Below are positions 1-11,330 of a DNA stretch of 64,000 bases, one piece after another. The stretch spans positions 1,274,501-1,338,500 of the forward strand of contig JACCIC010000136.1 of the NCBI GenBank assembly GCA_018907035.1, given 5' to 3'. Position numbers and translations under genes: made by a program. Every line of letters begins with the position of its first letter. The first letter of the stretch is position 1. The notes under the pieces are model-generated. The model searched no databases, was not told the DNA's origin, and saw only the letters and a list, made by a program, of their open reading frames with translations. The DNA comes from Sycobia sp. Sy_11. Lineage: Eukaryota; Arthropoda; Insecta; Hymenoptera; Epichrysomallidae.

Positions 1-46
1 AATAGCCTATACCTGCACTCGCGGTATCAAACGTCAAGAATTTTTT

Positions 47-470
47 CTACATTCTATTCCAAGCAAAATCTAATATAGATTCGATGGTGTTATCGTTCAA
101 TAATCGCGATATCATTTCTGCGTTCCGTGCAATCGGTTGGCTGTGTATTTCTCTAGCCACTTCTTGAAGCAGTGCTGCTTTTTCGACGGGGAACATGATT
201 CTATTTTTTTAATTGTTCCAACTCCTTAGGTGGATATATTCCATTCGTTACTAAGTTTTCAGGATTTGTATATTTCCCTGTTGGCTTTTACAGTGGTTCT
301 AATATTGTTGGCTCCATCACATCCAATAAATCAAGAGTGACTTTATAGCTTTCAGCTTCTATCTTATAATAAACCGGTAAAATTTTATTACCTACTATTC
401 TGTTTCCGTGATCTTTCAAAATAAAAGAGTTTTTGGAATTAAAAAATAAAGTCTCATTTTGACGCGATAC
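47..470 (-). pseudogene. degenerate virus-like or retroelement coding fragment
   Basis: On the reverse strand a 49-codon frame opens at an ATG at 196 and stops at 47. The DNA upstream of it (about 200-470) still reads as protein-like in shifting frames, with stops and frame changes. I do not recognise it with confidence. The style (a hydrophilic stretch ending in short helices) reminds me of the C-terminal part of envelope-type glycoproteins captured by insect retroelements, but that is a memory-based guess. It runs off the left end of the window, so its true size is unknown. No intact gene is present. Confidence 0.25.
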
Positions 471-479
471 TCGTAACCC

Positions 480-1230
480 TGCGTATCAGTTGTAGTATTA
501 GATGTGCTTCCACCGAATTATAGTTTAATACGTGTATGTTCGGGCCGCTTATATTATTGTAGAAAGTTTCAAGTCTTATATGCCTGGAAACTGGCATTCA
601 GATTTGCCTTATGGAAACAGACAACGAAATGTCACTATAAGTTCCAGTACTACGGATAAGGACTGGCCTTTTATGCCTTAGTTTTCTACCCACAGTCAAG
701 GTTGGACACTGAGACCTATAATTAAGGCGTACCTCCTGGGGGAGATTTTTCAAAGTGCTTCTAGACTGCTGCTCAATTCACTTACTTTACTTGCTTGTGA
801 GAATATCGAACTGTTGACTTGGACAAGTTGACTAAGCTTACTAAGCGAAACTACCGTTTATAGCTCACAGGCTTTGTTGCGTAGTTTTAGTAAGAATTAT
901 TCATTGATAATTTTGTTATGGTGAGGTTACTTTATTCATATTTTTATTCATATTTTAGATATGAGTGAACGATCCTATTAAAATTATTTTCATGAAATAG
1001 GAATTTGAATTTTTCGATGATCATTTCCTTTTCTTGTTTAGAGAAATATGTTGTCCCAATTATTTTATGATTAATTTTATTATAAATATTCAATTACATA
1101 ATGAGTATTTATTAATTTGTTTTTTTTGTTTTATTATTATTCTTCCTTTTATATGGCAGCTTATATATAATTAATTTATTATCTAATTCTATACAATTAT
1201 ATGTATATTGTAACCGTATAAATGCAGCTA
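480..1230. other. AT-rich non-coding stretch
   Basis: I see no gene, RNA or clear transposon end here. The last 300 bases are dominated by T-rich and TA-rich sequence. Stops occur in all frames. Confidence 0.5.
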
Positions 1231-3010
1231 CTCTTAGCTTATAACTATGTATGTAGGAATGTGTGTGTCTGTGTGTACATGTTCACCACGACGCACACGC
1301 TGGACTCGCCGGCTGCTGAAATGGGGAATGAGGAAACGGTCAAGGGGGCGCGGTAGTGAATGAATAATAGGTTGTTCGGTTATATTTAATATAACATTTA
1401 TTGAAATACTAATGCTTATCCACTGTAACCAAGTGCTGTACCTCACGGACTAATCACTCCTAGCAGGTTCCGTGACGCAAGAAACGGAGAAACAGCATAT
1501 AACAACTCGCGATCGTTCATCGGGAACGATATGAGGGGGACATGGCACTCAGGACGCGATGTGCGCGATACACAGGGACGGCGGGGGCCTTACGCTAACC
1601 TAATTCTCTCTTGCTTTCGGGAGAGAGTTACAATTAGTATTTAGAAATAAGATGCTGCTTGTCGGTTGGTGCTGTACGTTGGAGATATCCTCTCTCGATG
1701 GCGCGTGAGCGGCGTCCTAGTCGCGACTCGGCGTCTTTGATACGCGGGACGCGAGTGCGTCTCGTAGACGAGTCGCTAGTGGCTAGGACGCGAGGCGTCT
1801 AGCCTTGACGATGGTCAATATCCGCTCAATATCTGGGGGTGAAGCTCGTAGCTGAGGGAGATGCCGAAGGTCAGGATATCTTACGATATCTGCTCGACAG
1901 CTAAGAACAGAAGCGTCTATTCTCTTTGACGGCCGGGACGAGAAGATGGAATGCGCTCGTTCCTTTTCAATTCATCCTTTCATTTGTTCGCGTAGCGCGC
2001 ATTCTCGCGATTCGCGAGTGCGATATTCGCGATCGAATGCGAATACCCACGATTTTGCACGTACCCGTAACGCTTGACCGCCAAATCATCAGTTAGAGAC
2101 TTCCCCTCCCAAAATCGACGTGGGGAAGAGAAGCCCCGCGGTTGTCCAAGCCGATACGGCAGGGACTGATCGCTCCAAGCAAGCCATACGCGTGTGTATG
2201 TTGCAACTTGCCTTGCCTCCTCTGAAACAGAAGCGTCTGTTTCCCCAGTGCGGGCATGCGGCAAATCAATGTCCCTCCGCTCCACTGTTCTAGCAGCCAA
2301 CTAATGGTGTTGCTCTACTCTTTTTCGGCACACTACCAAACCATGCTACTGGTCGTGCTGGTGGTGATGGATATGGGCGTACTGGGGGAATAAAATGAGG
2401 GAGCGACGTGACTGTTAAAGCCATCAGGGCTGGAACTGCTCTTTCAGAGCTGGCGGTTTGGGTTGTCGCCTGTGGCCCGTTGGATTGCTCGTCGATACTT
2501 GCTATGGGGTCAGCCTTAAATCCATCTTCGGTGGCTTCTCATAAAGGGTGTCAAATCTCTTTAACAAGGGATCTTTGTGGGTGGCTAAGGCTTTTTCTTG
2601 GTGTGTCGGAGTATGAGGAGACTCTTCTTTTCCGCTGGCCTTTTTACATACATTATTGGGGAAACTGTCTCCTTTGCGGGCTGTCTGTTGAAGTTGGATT
2701 TCCGGCGGATATTCGCGGAAGGCTGGAATGGTATCTATTTTATCTTATCTATCTTATCTATCTTACCTTATCTATCTACCAGATGTATAAGGGATTGCGT
2801 CTCGCGGATTTCTATGAACCCCTATTCTCTCGCGAGATGCCTCCAATGAATCCCGTCTTACAAGAATCATCGCTATTCGACTCGTCGTTTTTTTTCCGAC
2901 ATATCATACCTTTGCACATCCGGGTTGTAGAACCAGTCGATCTCTTTTTTTTCTCGTCTGTCATCTGACTTTCTTATTTCTTCTTTTATTTCTTCTCCTG
3001 TATTAATATT
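1231..3010. other. CpG-rich non-coding block, unassigned
   Basis: This stretch is clearly richer in G, C and CpG than its surroundings. It contains palindrome-like CG-rich strings around 1680-1800. It lies downstream of the - strand gypsy element in that element's own reading direction, so it may include 3' untranslated or LTR sequence. I found no matching second LTR copy on the other side. Open frames here (for example 1980-2300 on the - strand) have no recognisable domain and are probably chance. Confidence 0.35.
2731..2780. repeat. TATC-type microsatellite
   Basis: Imperfect tandem repeats of TATC/TATCT occupy about 50 bases inside the CpG-rich block. The repetition is directly visible. 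Confidence 0.85.
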
Positions 3011-3011
3011 A

Positions 3012-4242
3012 GGTTGTTAAATATCTCCCTTCCGCCATTTTGTCTTATGAATTTCGCGGCTATGTACAAAGCGCTCGTATTTTGCAATATTATACATCAA
3101 TATCAATTATAAATCGTATCTTGCAATACTATACACCATTTGAAAGGTCCTGACATAATGTACAAAACGACGCTATGCATGATTAGTTTGGATATTGCGT
3201 TCAAAAGTTATAGAAGTGTAAACATGGAGTTCACTAACACCGAAATTCGCGCTATGTTAATGTTTTTCTTCGTCAATGGCAAATCCACTAAAGAAACGTT
3301 CCGTGAGATTAATGGTGTTTTGGGGAATCGCACGCTATCACTTCGAATCGTAGAGGAATGGTTTCGACGATTCAGAGCCGGTGAAAACGACACCGTGAAT
3401 AAGCCAGCCAGCGGAAGATTTGTGACGACGAATACCAAACCATTATAAACCATCTGCAGAAGATTCGATACAAAAAATCTTGATGTTTGGGTGCCGCATG
3501 ATTTGACGCAAAAAAAACCTTTTGGACCGAATCAACGCCTGCGATGTGCTGCTGAAACGAAACGAACTCGACCCATTTTTGAAGCGGATGGTGACTGGCG
3601 ACAAAAATGCATAAAATACGAGAATATCACGCGAAAATGGTCGCGGTCCAAGGCCGGTGGACCGTCCCAAACAGTGCCCAACTCGGGATTGACGGCCAGG
3701 AAGGTTTTGCTGTGTTTTAGGTGGGAGTGGAAGGGAATCATCCACTATGAGCTGCTCCCATATGGCCAGACGCTTAATTCTACCATCTATTATGAAAAAC
3801 TGGTCCGCTTGAAGCATGTCATCGACCAGAAGAGTCCACAATTGGCCATCAGGAAGGGTGTAGTATTTCACCAGGACGACAACAGACCACACACTTCGTT
3901 GATGACTCGTCAGAAGCTACGAGAGTTCGGATGGGAGGTTTTATTGCATCCACCATATAGCCCAGACATAGCGCCAAGTGATTACCACCTGTTCCTGTCC
4001 ACGTCGAACGCCATTGGTGGTGTTAAGTTGGACTCAAAAGAGGTTTGTGAAAAGTGGCTGTACGAGTTCTTCGCAAATAAGGAGAGGGGTTTCGACGAGA
4101 GGGGTATTATGAAGTTACCGTCTAGATGGAAACAGATTATCGAAGAAAACGGCGCATATTTGAAGTCAATCCGATCACTGTAACACTTTTTATAAAGCAT
4201 TGAATGAAGAGCAAAACAGCGGAAGGGAGATATTTGACAACC
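3012..4242 (+). mobile_element. mariner element, family A copy 1 (complete ends, dead)
   Basis: The element starts GGTTGTTAAATATCTCCC and ends with the near-perfect inverse GGAAGGGAGATATTTGACAACC. It is flanked by TA on both sides (3010-3011 and 4243-4244), the expected mariner target duplication. At 1,231 bp it is close to full mariner length. Three more copies with the same ends lie at 32012, 51639 and 55100. It sits beside the - strand gypsy remains and may have inserted into that element's 3' region. Confidence 0.9.
3224..4183 (+). pseudogene. mariner transposase, family A, frameshifted
   Basis: The ATG at 3224 opens a DNA-binding helix-turn-helix part that stops at 3448. The frame then shifts, and the catalytic half is readable from about 3560 to 4183. 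The catalytic half keeps the second aspartate in FHQDDNRPHTS and the third in HPPYSPDIAPSDYHLF. Exactly 34 residues separate them, the DD34D spacing that defines mariner. The first-aspartate region is damaged, and the part between the two frames is lost or shifted. In the family the enzyme cuts and pastes the element at TA sites in the nucleus. This copy cannot make a working protein. Confidence 0.88.
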
Positions 4243-4244
4243 TA

Positions 4245-4595
4245 AGATCTTCTTTTCCCTCTTTTTCATTCGCGCCTTTTTGGCCTTCTATCAAGGGCTA
4301 TTTGTACATATCCTTTACCTGATGTTATCGTTGATGTTGCGGTAGTTTTTCGTCGTTCCGGATGATCTTCTTCTATTTCCTCTATTAATGGCGTGGCAGT
4401 TTACAGCTTTCCGGAAGAAATTCTTTACTACTTTGCGGCTTCTTACATCGTTAGCGATAAGGATTAATGGGGGGATTATCGCACTGCCGCTATGCAGGTT
4501 GTTCGTTCAGGGCGGGGGACTGGGAATCTCGTGTGTGGGCTCTTTTAAAACAGATACTTCAATGTCTATCAAAGACAGTTGAAATGACGCTTGGC
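4245..4595. other. non-coding spacer between mariner and gypsy remains
   Basis: No gene is seen. The sequence may be the decayed continuation of the gypsy 3' part read on the - strand, because it carries short open pieces broken by stops. This is not demonstrable from sequence alone. Confidence 0.35.
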
Positions 4596-4949
4596 CTACA
4601 CATGTTGTACTCTCAAGCACTTTACGATCTCCTGTTTTGAGTTCGGACTTAACTCGATGAGGTCCAGTTGTTGGAGCTTTTTTAAAGCCTGCGTCACCTC
4701 GGTTAAAACGAGGTCTGTACGGGCTTGCATCGGGCGGCCCGGACGTGCTTGCGCATTAGGTGCTGTCACGTCGTTTGGAAGTTTGCTCCAAGCTTTTCCG
4801 TGTTTGAAGGCTAGGCTCTTCGTGAAATCTATCACTCCTAGTTGGCATGACTGGTTGGTTAGTTTCAACCTGCACAATCCTTGACCTATTCCTACGTCTT
4901 GCATTGTGGTCGTTATTATGGCCAGAACCTGGAATAGAATTTGGGACAT
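4596..4949 (-). pseudogene. possible env-like frame 3' of the gypsy pol gene
   Basis: A 117-codon reverse-strand frame follows the integrase end of the gypsy element and overlaps it slightly in another frame. It begins with a short hydrophobic stretch that could be a signal peptide. It continues with a polar region that looks coiled, with many Leu, Lys and Gln, around residues 75-105. Errantivirus-type gypsy elements carry env in this position, so env is the natural guess. No furin site, fusion peptide or transmembrane anchor can be seen, and the frame then runs into stops. It could equally be chance. Confidence 0.25.
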
Positions 4950-4959
4950 TAGGTCGGTG

Positions 4960-5926
4960 ATATATTTGTAAGTCCGACATATGGATTCTATTCATCTTCG
5001 CATTGTTCAGATCTCTTGTTTCGAAGATTACGGGGGAGATCTTTTTAGTGATATGACATGGTGCGACAAACTTGGGCGCTAGCTTTGCTATAAAATTTGT
5101 CTGGGCCTGATCATAAGACGTAGTTGCATCTACACACCCAGTCGTTCACTTTGAAGCTCTCTTGCCTTCACCCTTTGTTGTATTGGATAGACTGTTTTTG
5201 GCTAAGGGTGCTCAGATTTTTCTTAACCATTATGTATATCACAAGCAATCTCTTAATTCGATTTAATCAGTCTGTCTGTGATATCCTTCACATTTGGTAT
5301 GTCGCTCCCTGTGTGTATCGGTACGTCGGAATTTCGCGCTGGTTACGCACGAATATCAAAAACGTCGGCAACGCTTGTGTGCTTGTGTACACAGCAGTGT
5401 TGAATGCAAATGCTAGATCTGAGAGATGTAAATCTTTATGGTCGTTTTTTATGAAGATGGCTATCATCGTTTTGATGACTCGGTTCACGCGTTCGGCAGG
5501 ATTCGCCTGAGCATGGTAGGCCGCGATTAATTGATGTATGACATCTAGATCGGCCGATTTGGTCTTGAGCCAGTTGTTGGCGAATACTGTACCTCTATCC
5601 GTTATTATGTACTGTGGGCAATCCCATCTACTCTTCAAATACCCTGGTGATTGCTTGATCATTTGCTTTTTTAAGTGGCCGTATTTCCAGATACTTTCTG
5701 AAAAGGTTCTGAAATACGAGGAATTATCTGCACTGCTCTTTACTAGAAATGGCCAAAGGTCCCATTATGTCTGCCGTAACGCTGGCTCACGGCCCTTCTA
5801 TATTCCTTGTGCCATCAATCCGGTGGGCCATCGTTGCGATACCTTGTATATCTGGCATTCGGGACAGTGTTTAACGTACTGGTGTACGCTTTTTCGCATT
5901 GTAGGCCAGCAGTAACATTTGCTCAC

Positions 5927-5961
<35 letters not shown>

Positions 5962-6330
5962 GACTTTACTTGTGTTCTATCCGAAATATCTTGACGTTGG
6001 TCTATCGTGGCACTCACGAAGGACTCGCGGTCTGCTAGTGGTACTACTAGATTGCAGTCGTCTTGACTCGCCTATTATTTCCGTGAGTGCGTTTGGGCGG
6101 GCTCTATACAGTTTCTTGTCAATCATTGTCCAATCAGGATATTTATCGCGTTGTTTGCGTATTGCTTTAATGTTATTATCAGGTAGATGTTGTAGAGCTC
6201 CTTTACAGTGGACAATGTTCATGTTGTACGTTTGGAGTGCTGTTGCCCATCTGACTAGGCGGCCTGTGAGATCCTGCAAATACCCATGGAATTTTTCATG
6301 ACCCATAGGACAGCTAGGCACTCCTGGGTC
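4960..6330 (-). pseudogene. gypsy RNase H tail and integrase
   Basis: The reverse frame at 5977-6321 carries the end of RNase H (NMNIVHCKGALQHLPDN, a typical junction motif) and the start of integrase. The frame at 5288-5662 holds the integrase catalytic core: the second aspartate is in YIITDRGTVFANNW and the glutamate in NPAERVNRVIK. The C-terminal part is readable at 4960-5110 and ends with MSDLQIYHR. A (TTA)n tract interrupts the region between the N-terminal zinc domain and the core. Integrase normally inserts the cDNA into host DNA; here the frames are discontinuous and the protein is not functional. Confidence 0.85.
5928..5961. repeat. (TTA)n microsatellite inside gypsy pol
   Basis: About eleven perfect TTA units occur within the decayed integrase region. 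The repeat must have arisen or expanded after the element lost function, since it would add a homopolymer stretch to the protein. Confidence 0.9.
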
Positions 6331-6333
6331 ACG

Positions 6334-7260
6334 CTATAATTCGATTCTGCCGACGTTAACGTTCTGCTCGCGTAGGCGATCGGATGTTCCTCGCCTTGAT
6401 GTTCTTGGCTGAGCACTGCACCTCAGGTGTAAATTGCTCGCACCCATTTGCAGAACATATGGCTTATGTTGGACGGGGCGCGCAAGTACTTGTGCTTGGG
6501 TCAGCAGGACCTTCATCTTATTGAAAGCTTCCTGCTGCGCTTGACTCCGGTGCCATTTAACGCTCTTCTTGATTAATTTGGTGAGAGGCAGCTTGATTTT
6601 CGCCAGAGCTTGGATGAATCTAGCGTACGACTTGACCATTCCTAGATAGGCCCGTAATTAATTGGAAGGTTTCGGGTATTCGCTCACCTGGCGAATCTTC
6701 TCTGGGTTGGTCTGCAAACCGTTCTCGTCTACTATATAGCCCACGTACTGGACTTCCGGGCATCAGAATTCGGATTTTTCTCTATTTGTAACCCGACCTC
6801 ATTAAGGCCTCGTTAACACCGCCTTAAGTTGCCACTCTGGTCTGAAGAAGAGGTCCATACGTCTCTAGAAAGTGGCCGGGGCATTCTTTAGTCCCTATGG
6901 CAGTCTTGTATATTGGAAGAGGCCATTTTGAAATACCGCGAAGCTGGTGGCATCTTTGTTGCTCTCATCTAGCGGTATTTGATAATACGCCTGACTCAAG
7001 TCAAACTTAGACATGTATCGCACGTCACGTTATCTAGGAGAACATTCATATGTAGAATCGATCAATGATGCCTTCGCATAGTAGCCGGTCAATCTCCTGG
7101 TGAGCTTGCTTCAGCAGCCGATCAGGGATGCGACACAAGCGCTGCTTTATTGGGCAATGTCCCTGTGTATCTGTGTGATGTGGCTGCATCTGCGTCAGCT
7201 GAAGCGGTCCGTTCGCTGGGCGTATGATATGGTCTAGTAGCAGCGTTCAGCACTATCGAG
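6334..7260 (-). pseudogene. gypsy reverse transcriptase, catalytic motif deleted
   Basis: Reading on the - strand, the finger and palm part includes KFDLSQAYYQIPLDE and the conserved FAVFQNGLFQYTRLP. The thumb part includes YVGYIVDENGLQTNPEKI, and the RNase H entry reads KSVKWHRSQAQQEAF. Between the palm residues RPEWQ and the following LKAVLTR the expected Y-x-D-D block is missing, which looks like a clean internal deletion. Several in-frame stops are also present. The family enzyme copies element RNA into DNA in the cytoplasm; this copy has lost its active-site aspartates. Confidence 0.8.
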
Positions 7261-7328
7261 CCATATTGTCCCCTTGACGGCAGTTATTGGAGTAATCACT
7301 TACTGCAGGTGCTCTGTTGCGTCGCGAA

Positions 7329-7960
7329 CTAACTGATACATTTCGGCGTATACCATGTCGTGTCCGCAAAATTAATCCTCATTTTTATTAAAGATAGTAT
7401 GTCCATTTCTAATATGATGTTGTATTTAAGTATTTTTGCTACCTTGAACTGGGATTTAAGCTGTCGGTCATCGATGTTAAGTAGTAAATCGATCTGGCCG
7501 TCATTTGAGCATACTTTCCCATCCGGCATTTGCATGTAGATGATCAGCGGTATTATTACTGATCTCACCAACTTCCCTGGAGCTTGGCCTACGTAGGATT
7601 TACGAGGTCCTGGATCAATAAGTGCGGGAAATACTCCCATTAATTCAATGTTGAGGAAAAATCGATTTTCCTCGTTTGGAGTTCTGAGGTTCTGATATAT
7701 GCTCGCAACATCCTTTGCCCCGGTACTCGTTGTCACCGTTTCTACCGAGTGGTGCTGTGTCATGAGGAGTATCAAGATCGTCTCATAAGTCCTCTCCCCT
7801 GATGCATTTCTCGGCTTATTTCTTGGACCGCATCGTGGACAGTTCTTTGTCGTCACGATTTGTTTGTAGCAGTTGTAACAGAATTGATGTGTTTTGTCAG
7901 GACATCTATCAGCCCAGTGTTCAGGCTATTTACAGGCCAGCATGTCCGTATATCTTCACC
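7329..7960 (-). pseudogene. gypsy gag zinc knuckles and aspartic protease
   Basis: The - strand frame begins with paired cysteine motifs (CPDKTHQFCYNCYKQ, then CPRCG), the nucleic-acid-binding knuckles at the end of Gag. It is followed by a protease-like segment. The catalytic triplet, normally D-T/S-G, reads ALIDPGPRKSYVG, with proline in place of Thr/Ser, so the enzyme is expected to be dead. The downstream beta strands (SLIKMRINF) are preserved up to the stop. The 175-codon open run is one of the longest in this element. Confidence 0.75.
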
Positions 7961-7969
7961 TAGCTGCCT

Positions 7970-9520
7970 GTCTTCATGATTTGCGAAATATAATCATCAT
8001 ATTCACGTGTATAATCGGCCCGTGTAACTGGTGATTGCCGTCTATTGCGGTATTTCTTTTTTTCCAGTTGTCTTGATGTATTGACGGCCTGGGCATTCGT
8101 TCGTTTCGTCGTGCGTACTCATTTTATTTGCGGCTTAGCGATTAATAGTCCCGACCGGACGTTTATTGTCGACATCGTCGATCGTGGTCGTGGTAATCGC
8201 GCTTGCTGGTTGAGTAGCGAGTCTGGCTCTGAGAGGTGAAACGGGATGGTGCATATCTGGAACCTAAGAATGATTAGCGTCTATTGCATGAGGGTGATGG
8301 GAACTGATATCCAGGTGACGGCAGGGGGTCGCGGTATCGAGTGGTGTATTTCTTCTTTCGTGCATTCGCCTTGAGGACGAGCTCCTGTTGTTTCGTGGTT
8401 CCGATCCGGTGTTTCGAGCAATGTCTTCTTAGTCACTAGTAGCTTACCTTTTTCGATGCCTGCTAACCAGGCTTAACAAGCTGTGGTGCTTACCATGCAC
8501 TCGGCAGCTGGTGGTTCTTGGTAGTGCCGCGTGAGTTCCTTCTTTAACTCAATCTGCTGCCCCATCAGCTGGAGTTCGTCAATTGATCTAAAATCGTGTC
8601 CATCGATTTTATCCATATACGACAGGTGCAGATTTCTATATATTCTATCGGCTGTTGTTCCTCGGTTAGCGCCGGTGCTATTTAATCTATTAGAATACGC
8701 ATTCCTCTCAGATAAGAACCGATAGGTTTTGTCGAGCCTTACGTTCGGTCGCGCAGCTCTTCCTCTAGCCGTAGAGAATAATCGATTCGCCGCAATTGAC
8801 GGCGCAAGGCTGATTTAAATTCGTTTAGTGAGCGCCAACTCTTGTAAAGGGGCCTGGCCTATATCAGTGCTGATCCACTTAGGATTCCCGGTATTAAGTT
8901 TAAAATTTCTATTGCATGGATATCCAGGCTACTCATCGTCTCTTCCAGCCGTTCAATGAACTCCTCTACGTCTTTCGAGGGGTTCCCGTAATCTGTACAC
9001 TCCAGTGTCATAACATTTGTCCGGTGTGCGTTTCTTTGAGGTAAGTTTTTTCAAGTCATCGATTTGAGATTATCATTTGGGTTTCTGTGGAATCTGGCAA
9101 TGTTGCTGGTGATAGGCTCGGTAAGCCCGAGTATGCTCTCGGGTACTGTTGGAGTATTGCCGGGTGGGGGTATGGCCACATGCCTGGTACGTATGACCAG
9201 CTCTTTGCCGTAGCTGCGGCTATCTCCATGCTTTCTGCTACGTCCATGCTATAACCAATATGTAGTTTCCACTGCTCGTGGAAATATCCTAGTCCTGCGG
9301 CTGTTTGTTGTGGGGGTGTCCCTGTGGTCGTACGGGATCGAATTCTTGGGTTTTTATCTCCTTCCTTGGTGTTTAGCTCTGTTGATAGGCCGACGAATGT
9401 CTGAGTTAAGTGACTTGCCCGATGGCTGTCGAGCTCAAGGCATTTGAGATCTCCGTGACGTCGGAATAGTCCTGCCCCGGCCTTCAATCATGCTCCTGCA
9501 TGACGTCAGCTATTTGTTGC
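7970..9520 (-). pseudogene. gypsy gag remains
   Basis: The stretch upstream of the zinc knuckles on the - strand carries broken coding sequence. It includes a 143-codon open run at 9056-9487 with a proline- and tyrosine-rich segment (WPYPHPAILQQYPRAYSG). A possible true start, MDEQQIADVMQEHD, lies just upstream at about 9528 in a different frame. Gag would form the element's particle. I assign it by position and composition; no capsid signature is certain. Confidence 0.55.
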
Positions 9521-9529
9521 TCGTCCATG

Positions 9530-10025
9530 TTGAGAATGTCGAATGTGGTGCACAATTCTTTTCATTAAAATTAGGGAGTTCTGTTCCAACTTCTTGAAGA
9601 TCCAACCTTGTACGGTATTTTCGTCATATTCTTCCTTTCACTGTTTTTAATTTCATATATCTATACTTGTCAGCTCGCAATTATGTCAGTTTATACATAT
9701 ATAATGTGGAAAGAAATTTCATTAACATCTCCAGCACAACATTTATCGGAACGTCGCCAAGATGGCCGCCTTGTCGCCCTTTCGCCGCCGCCCCTTTCAC
9801 ACCTCGCACTCCCTCGCGTCTCAACCAATTTCACTCGGTAACGTAAGCCCGGCATGGCGTGGCTGGCCTGTGAAGCCCGCTCGTGTTCTCGTGGAAACTG
9901 TCTGTTTGACTAAATGTCCGCATGCGTAGGAGCGAAAGCTCCAGCCTCGCACGCAATACAATTTTCAAATATAAAATTAAGAAGTCCGCGGCCCACTCAC
10001 CGCTGTAGACGTTGCTGCTGGTCGG

Positions 10026-10026
<1 letters not shown>
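9530..10026. other. non-coding spacer, partly CpG-rich
   Basis: No gene was recognised. The first part may be the 5' leader or LTR of the - strand gypsy element. The part at 9740-9960 is GC- and CpG-rich, with a purine-poor run of CGCC. No LTR copy matching the other end was seen. Confidence 0.35.

Positions 10027-10070
<44 letters not shown>
10027..10070. repeat. (TA)n microsatellite abutting a mariner
   Basis: This perfect TA dinucleotide tract of about 44 bases ends where the family C mariner begins. Mariners insert at TA, so such tracts are natural landing sites. Confidence 0.95.
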
Positions 10071-10072
<2 letters not shown>

Positions 10073-10073
<1 letters not shown>

Positions 10074-11328
10074 GAAGGTTGATTGATAAGTTTCCGGCCT
10101 GACCAAGAGATGGCGCCACTAGACCTACCTTGAGGTAGCGTTATATAGTACCATTCTTAGATAGCTTGTAGTTATAGTTTCAATCCAATCGCCATGTTAG
10201 TTTAGGTTTGACAGCAAGCAAGCTGAACAAGACGCCTCTCTGTTTTTCGTAAAAATGGAAAAGCTGGAAATCGTGCTGTCATCAAATATTTTATTTGAAG
10301 GGCTTAACGCCGAAGGAAATTAAAAAAGTGATGGACTCAACACTGGGGACATCCTCCCCATCATATTCAACCGTTAAGCAGTCGGTTTTCGAGTTTAAAA
10401 AGGGTCGTGTTAGCACCTCTGAGGAGCCTCGCTCACGACGCCCCATTGAGATCACAACTCCAGGTATAATCGAAAAAATCCATCTAATAGTGCTGAAAGA
10501 CCGCAGATTAAAACTGTGTGAGATAGCTAAGACCTGTAAGATCTCATATGAACGTCTACAAAATATTTTGCACCAACATTTATATATGGAAAAGCTCTGT
10601 GCAAGATGGGTGCCGCGATTGTTAACAGTCGATAAAAAATTGATTCGAAAGAACGTTTCTACCGCCAATTTAGCGTAATTGTATAAGCATAATCCAAGCG
10701 AATTTTTGCGTCGATTCGTAACCGTTGACGAATCTTGGGTCCACCACTACACTCCTGAAACCAAACAACAGTCGAAACAGTGGATTGGACCAGGGAAACC
10801 AACTCCAAAGAAGGCAAAAACAATTTTTTCGGCGAACAAGGTTATGGCTATTGTTTTTTTGGATGCAAAAGGTATTATATACCTTGATTACCTTGAAAAG
10901 GATAAAACTATCACTGGTCATTACTACGCATACTTATTGCAACGTTTGAGCCACGAAGTGAAAATTAAAAAACCTCATTTGGCGTAGAAAAAATCTTGTT
11001 CCATCACGATAACGCACCAGACCACACGTCAATCATTGCAATGGCTAAAATCAACAATCTGAAGTTTGAATTGATGCCGCACCCTACCTACTAACCTGAA
11101 AAAATGGCTTGGCTGTGAGAGATTTGCGGACAATGAAGAAGTAATCGAAGCTGTAAATGGGTATTTTGAGAAACTTGACGAATCAGTCTATAGAGATGGT
11201 ATTACTAGACTAGAACACTGCTATGAGAATTGTATTAGCCTTGGCGGAGATTATGTTGAGAAATAAAAAAAAAATCTTAAAAACGTTGTTTTTCTTGGTC
11301 AGGTCGGAAACTTATCAATCCACCCTCG
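10073..11328 (+). mobile_element. mariner element, family C copy 1
   Basis: The left end reads CGAAGGTTGATTGATAAG. The right end, inverted, reads CGAGGGTGGATTGATAAG. TA flanks the right end (11329-11330) and the TA tract flanks the left. The second copy of the family is at 27786-29070. Length is about 1.26 kb. Confidence 0.9.
10255..11266 (+). pseudogene. mariner transposase, family C, multiply broken
   Basis: A start at 10255 (MEKLEIV...) loses frame after about 14 codons. The N-terminal helix-turn-helix part then reads from about 10295 to 10678, including the linker motif ARWVPRLLTVDKK. The next segment, 10679-10987, contains the first catalytic aspartate (FVTVDESWVHHYTPET). The second aspartate (FHHDNAPDHTS) is readable after a stop. 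The segment expected to carry the third aspartate (YSPDLAPSD) has been deleted around 11095. The tail ends GGDYVEK before TAA. The protein cannot be catalytic. Confidence 0.85.
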
Positions 11329-11330
11329 TA

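Larger units (their letters stand above)
4960..9520 (-). mobile_element. Ty3/gypsy LTR retrotransposon, decayed
   Basis: Read on the - strand from 9520 down to 4960 the order is gag, zinc knuckle, protease, reverse transcriptase, RNase H, integrase. That is the gypsy order (RT before integrase). Each domain is recognisable, but every one is broken by stops, frameshifts or deletions. No LTR pair could be matched by eye, so the limits are those of the coding remains. A mariner lies just beyond its 3' side and a trinucleotide repeat has expanded inside pol. Confidence 0.85.

Noticed and set aside
2408..2968. 186-codon + strand frame
   Set aside because: No recognisable domain. It runs through a TATC microsatellite and T-rich low-complexity DNA.
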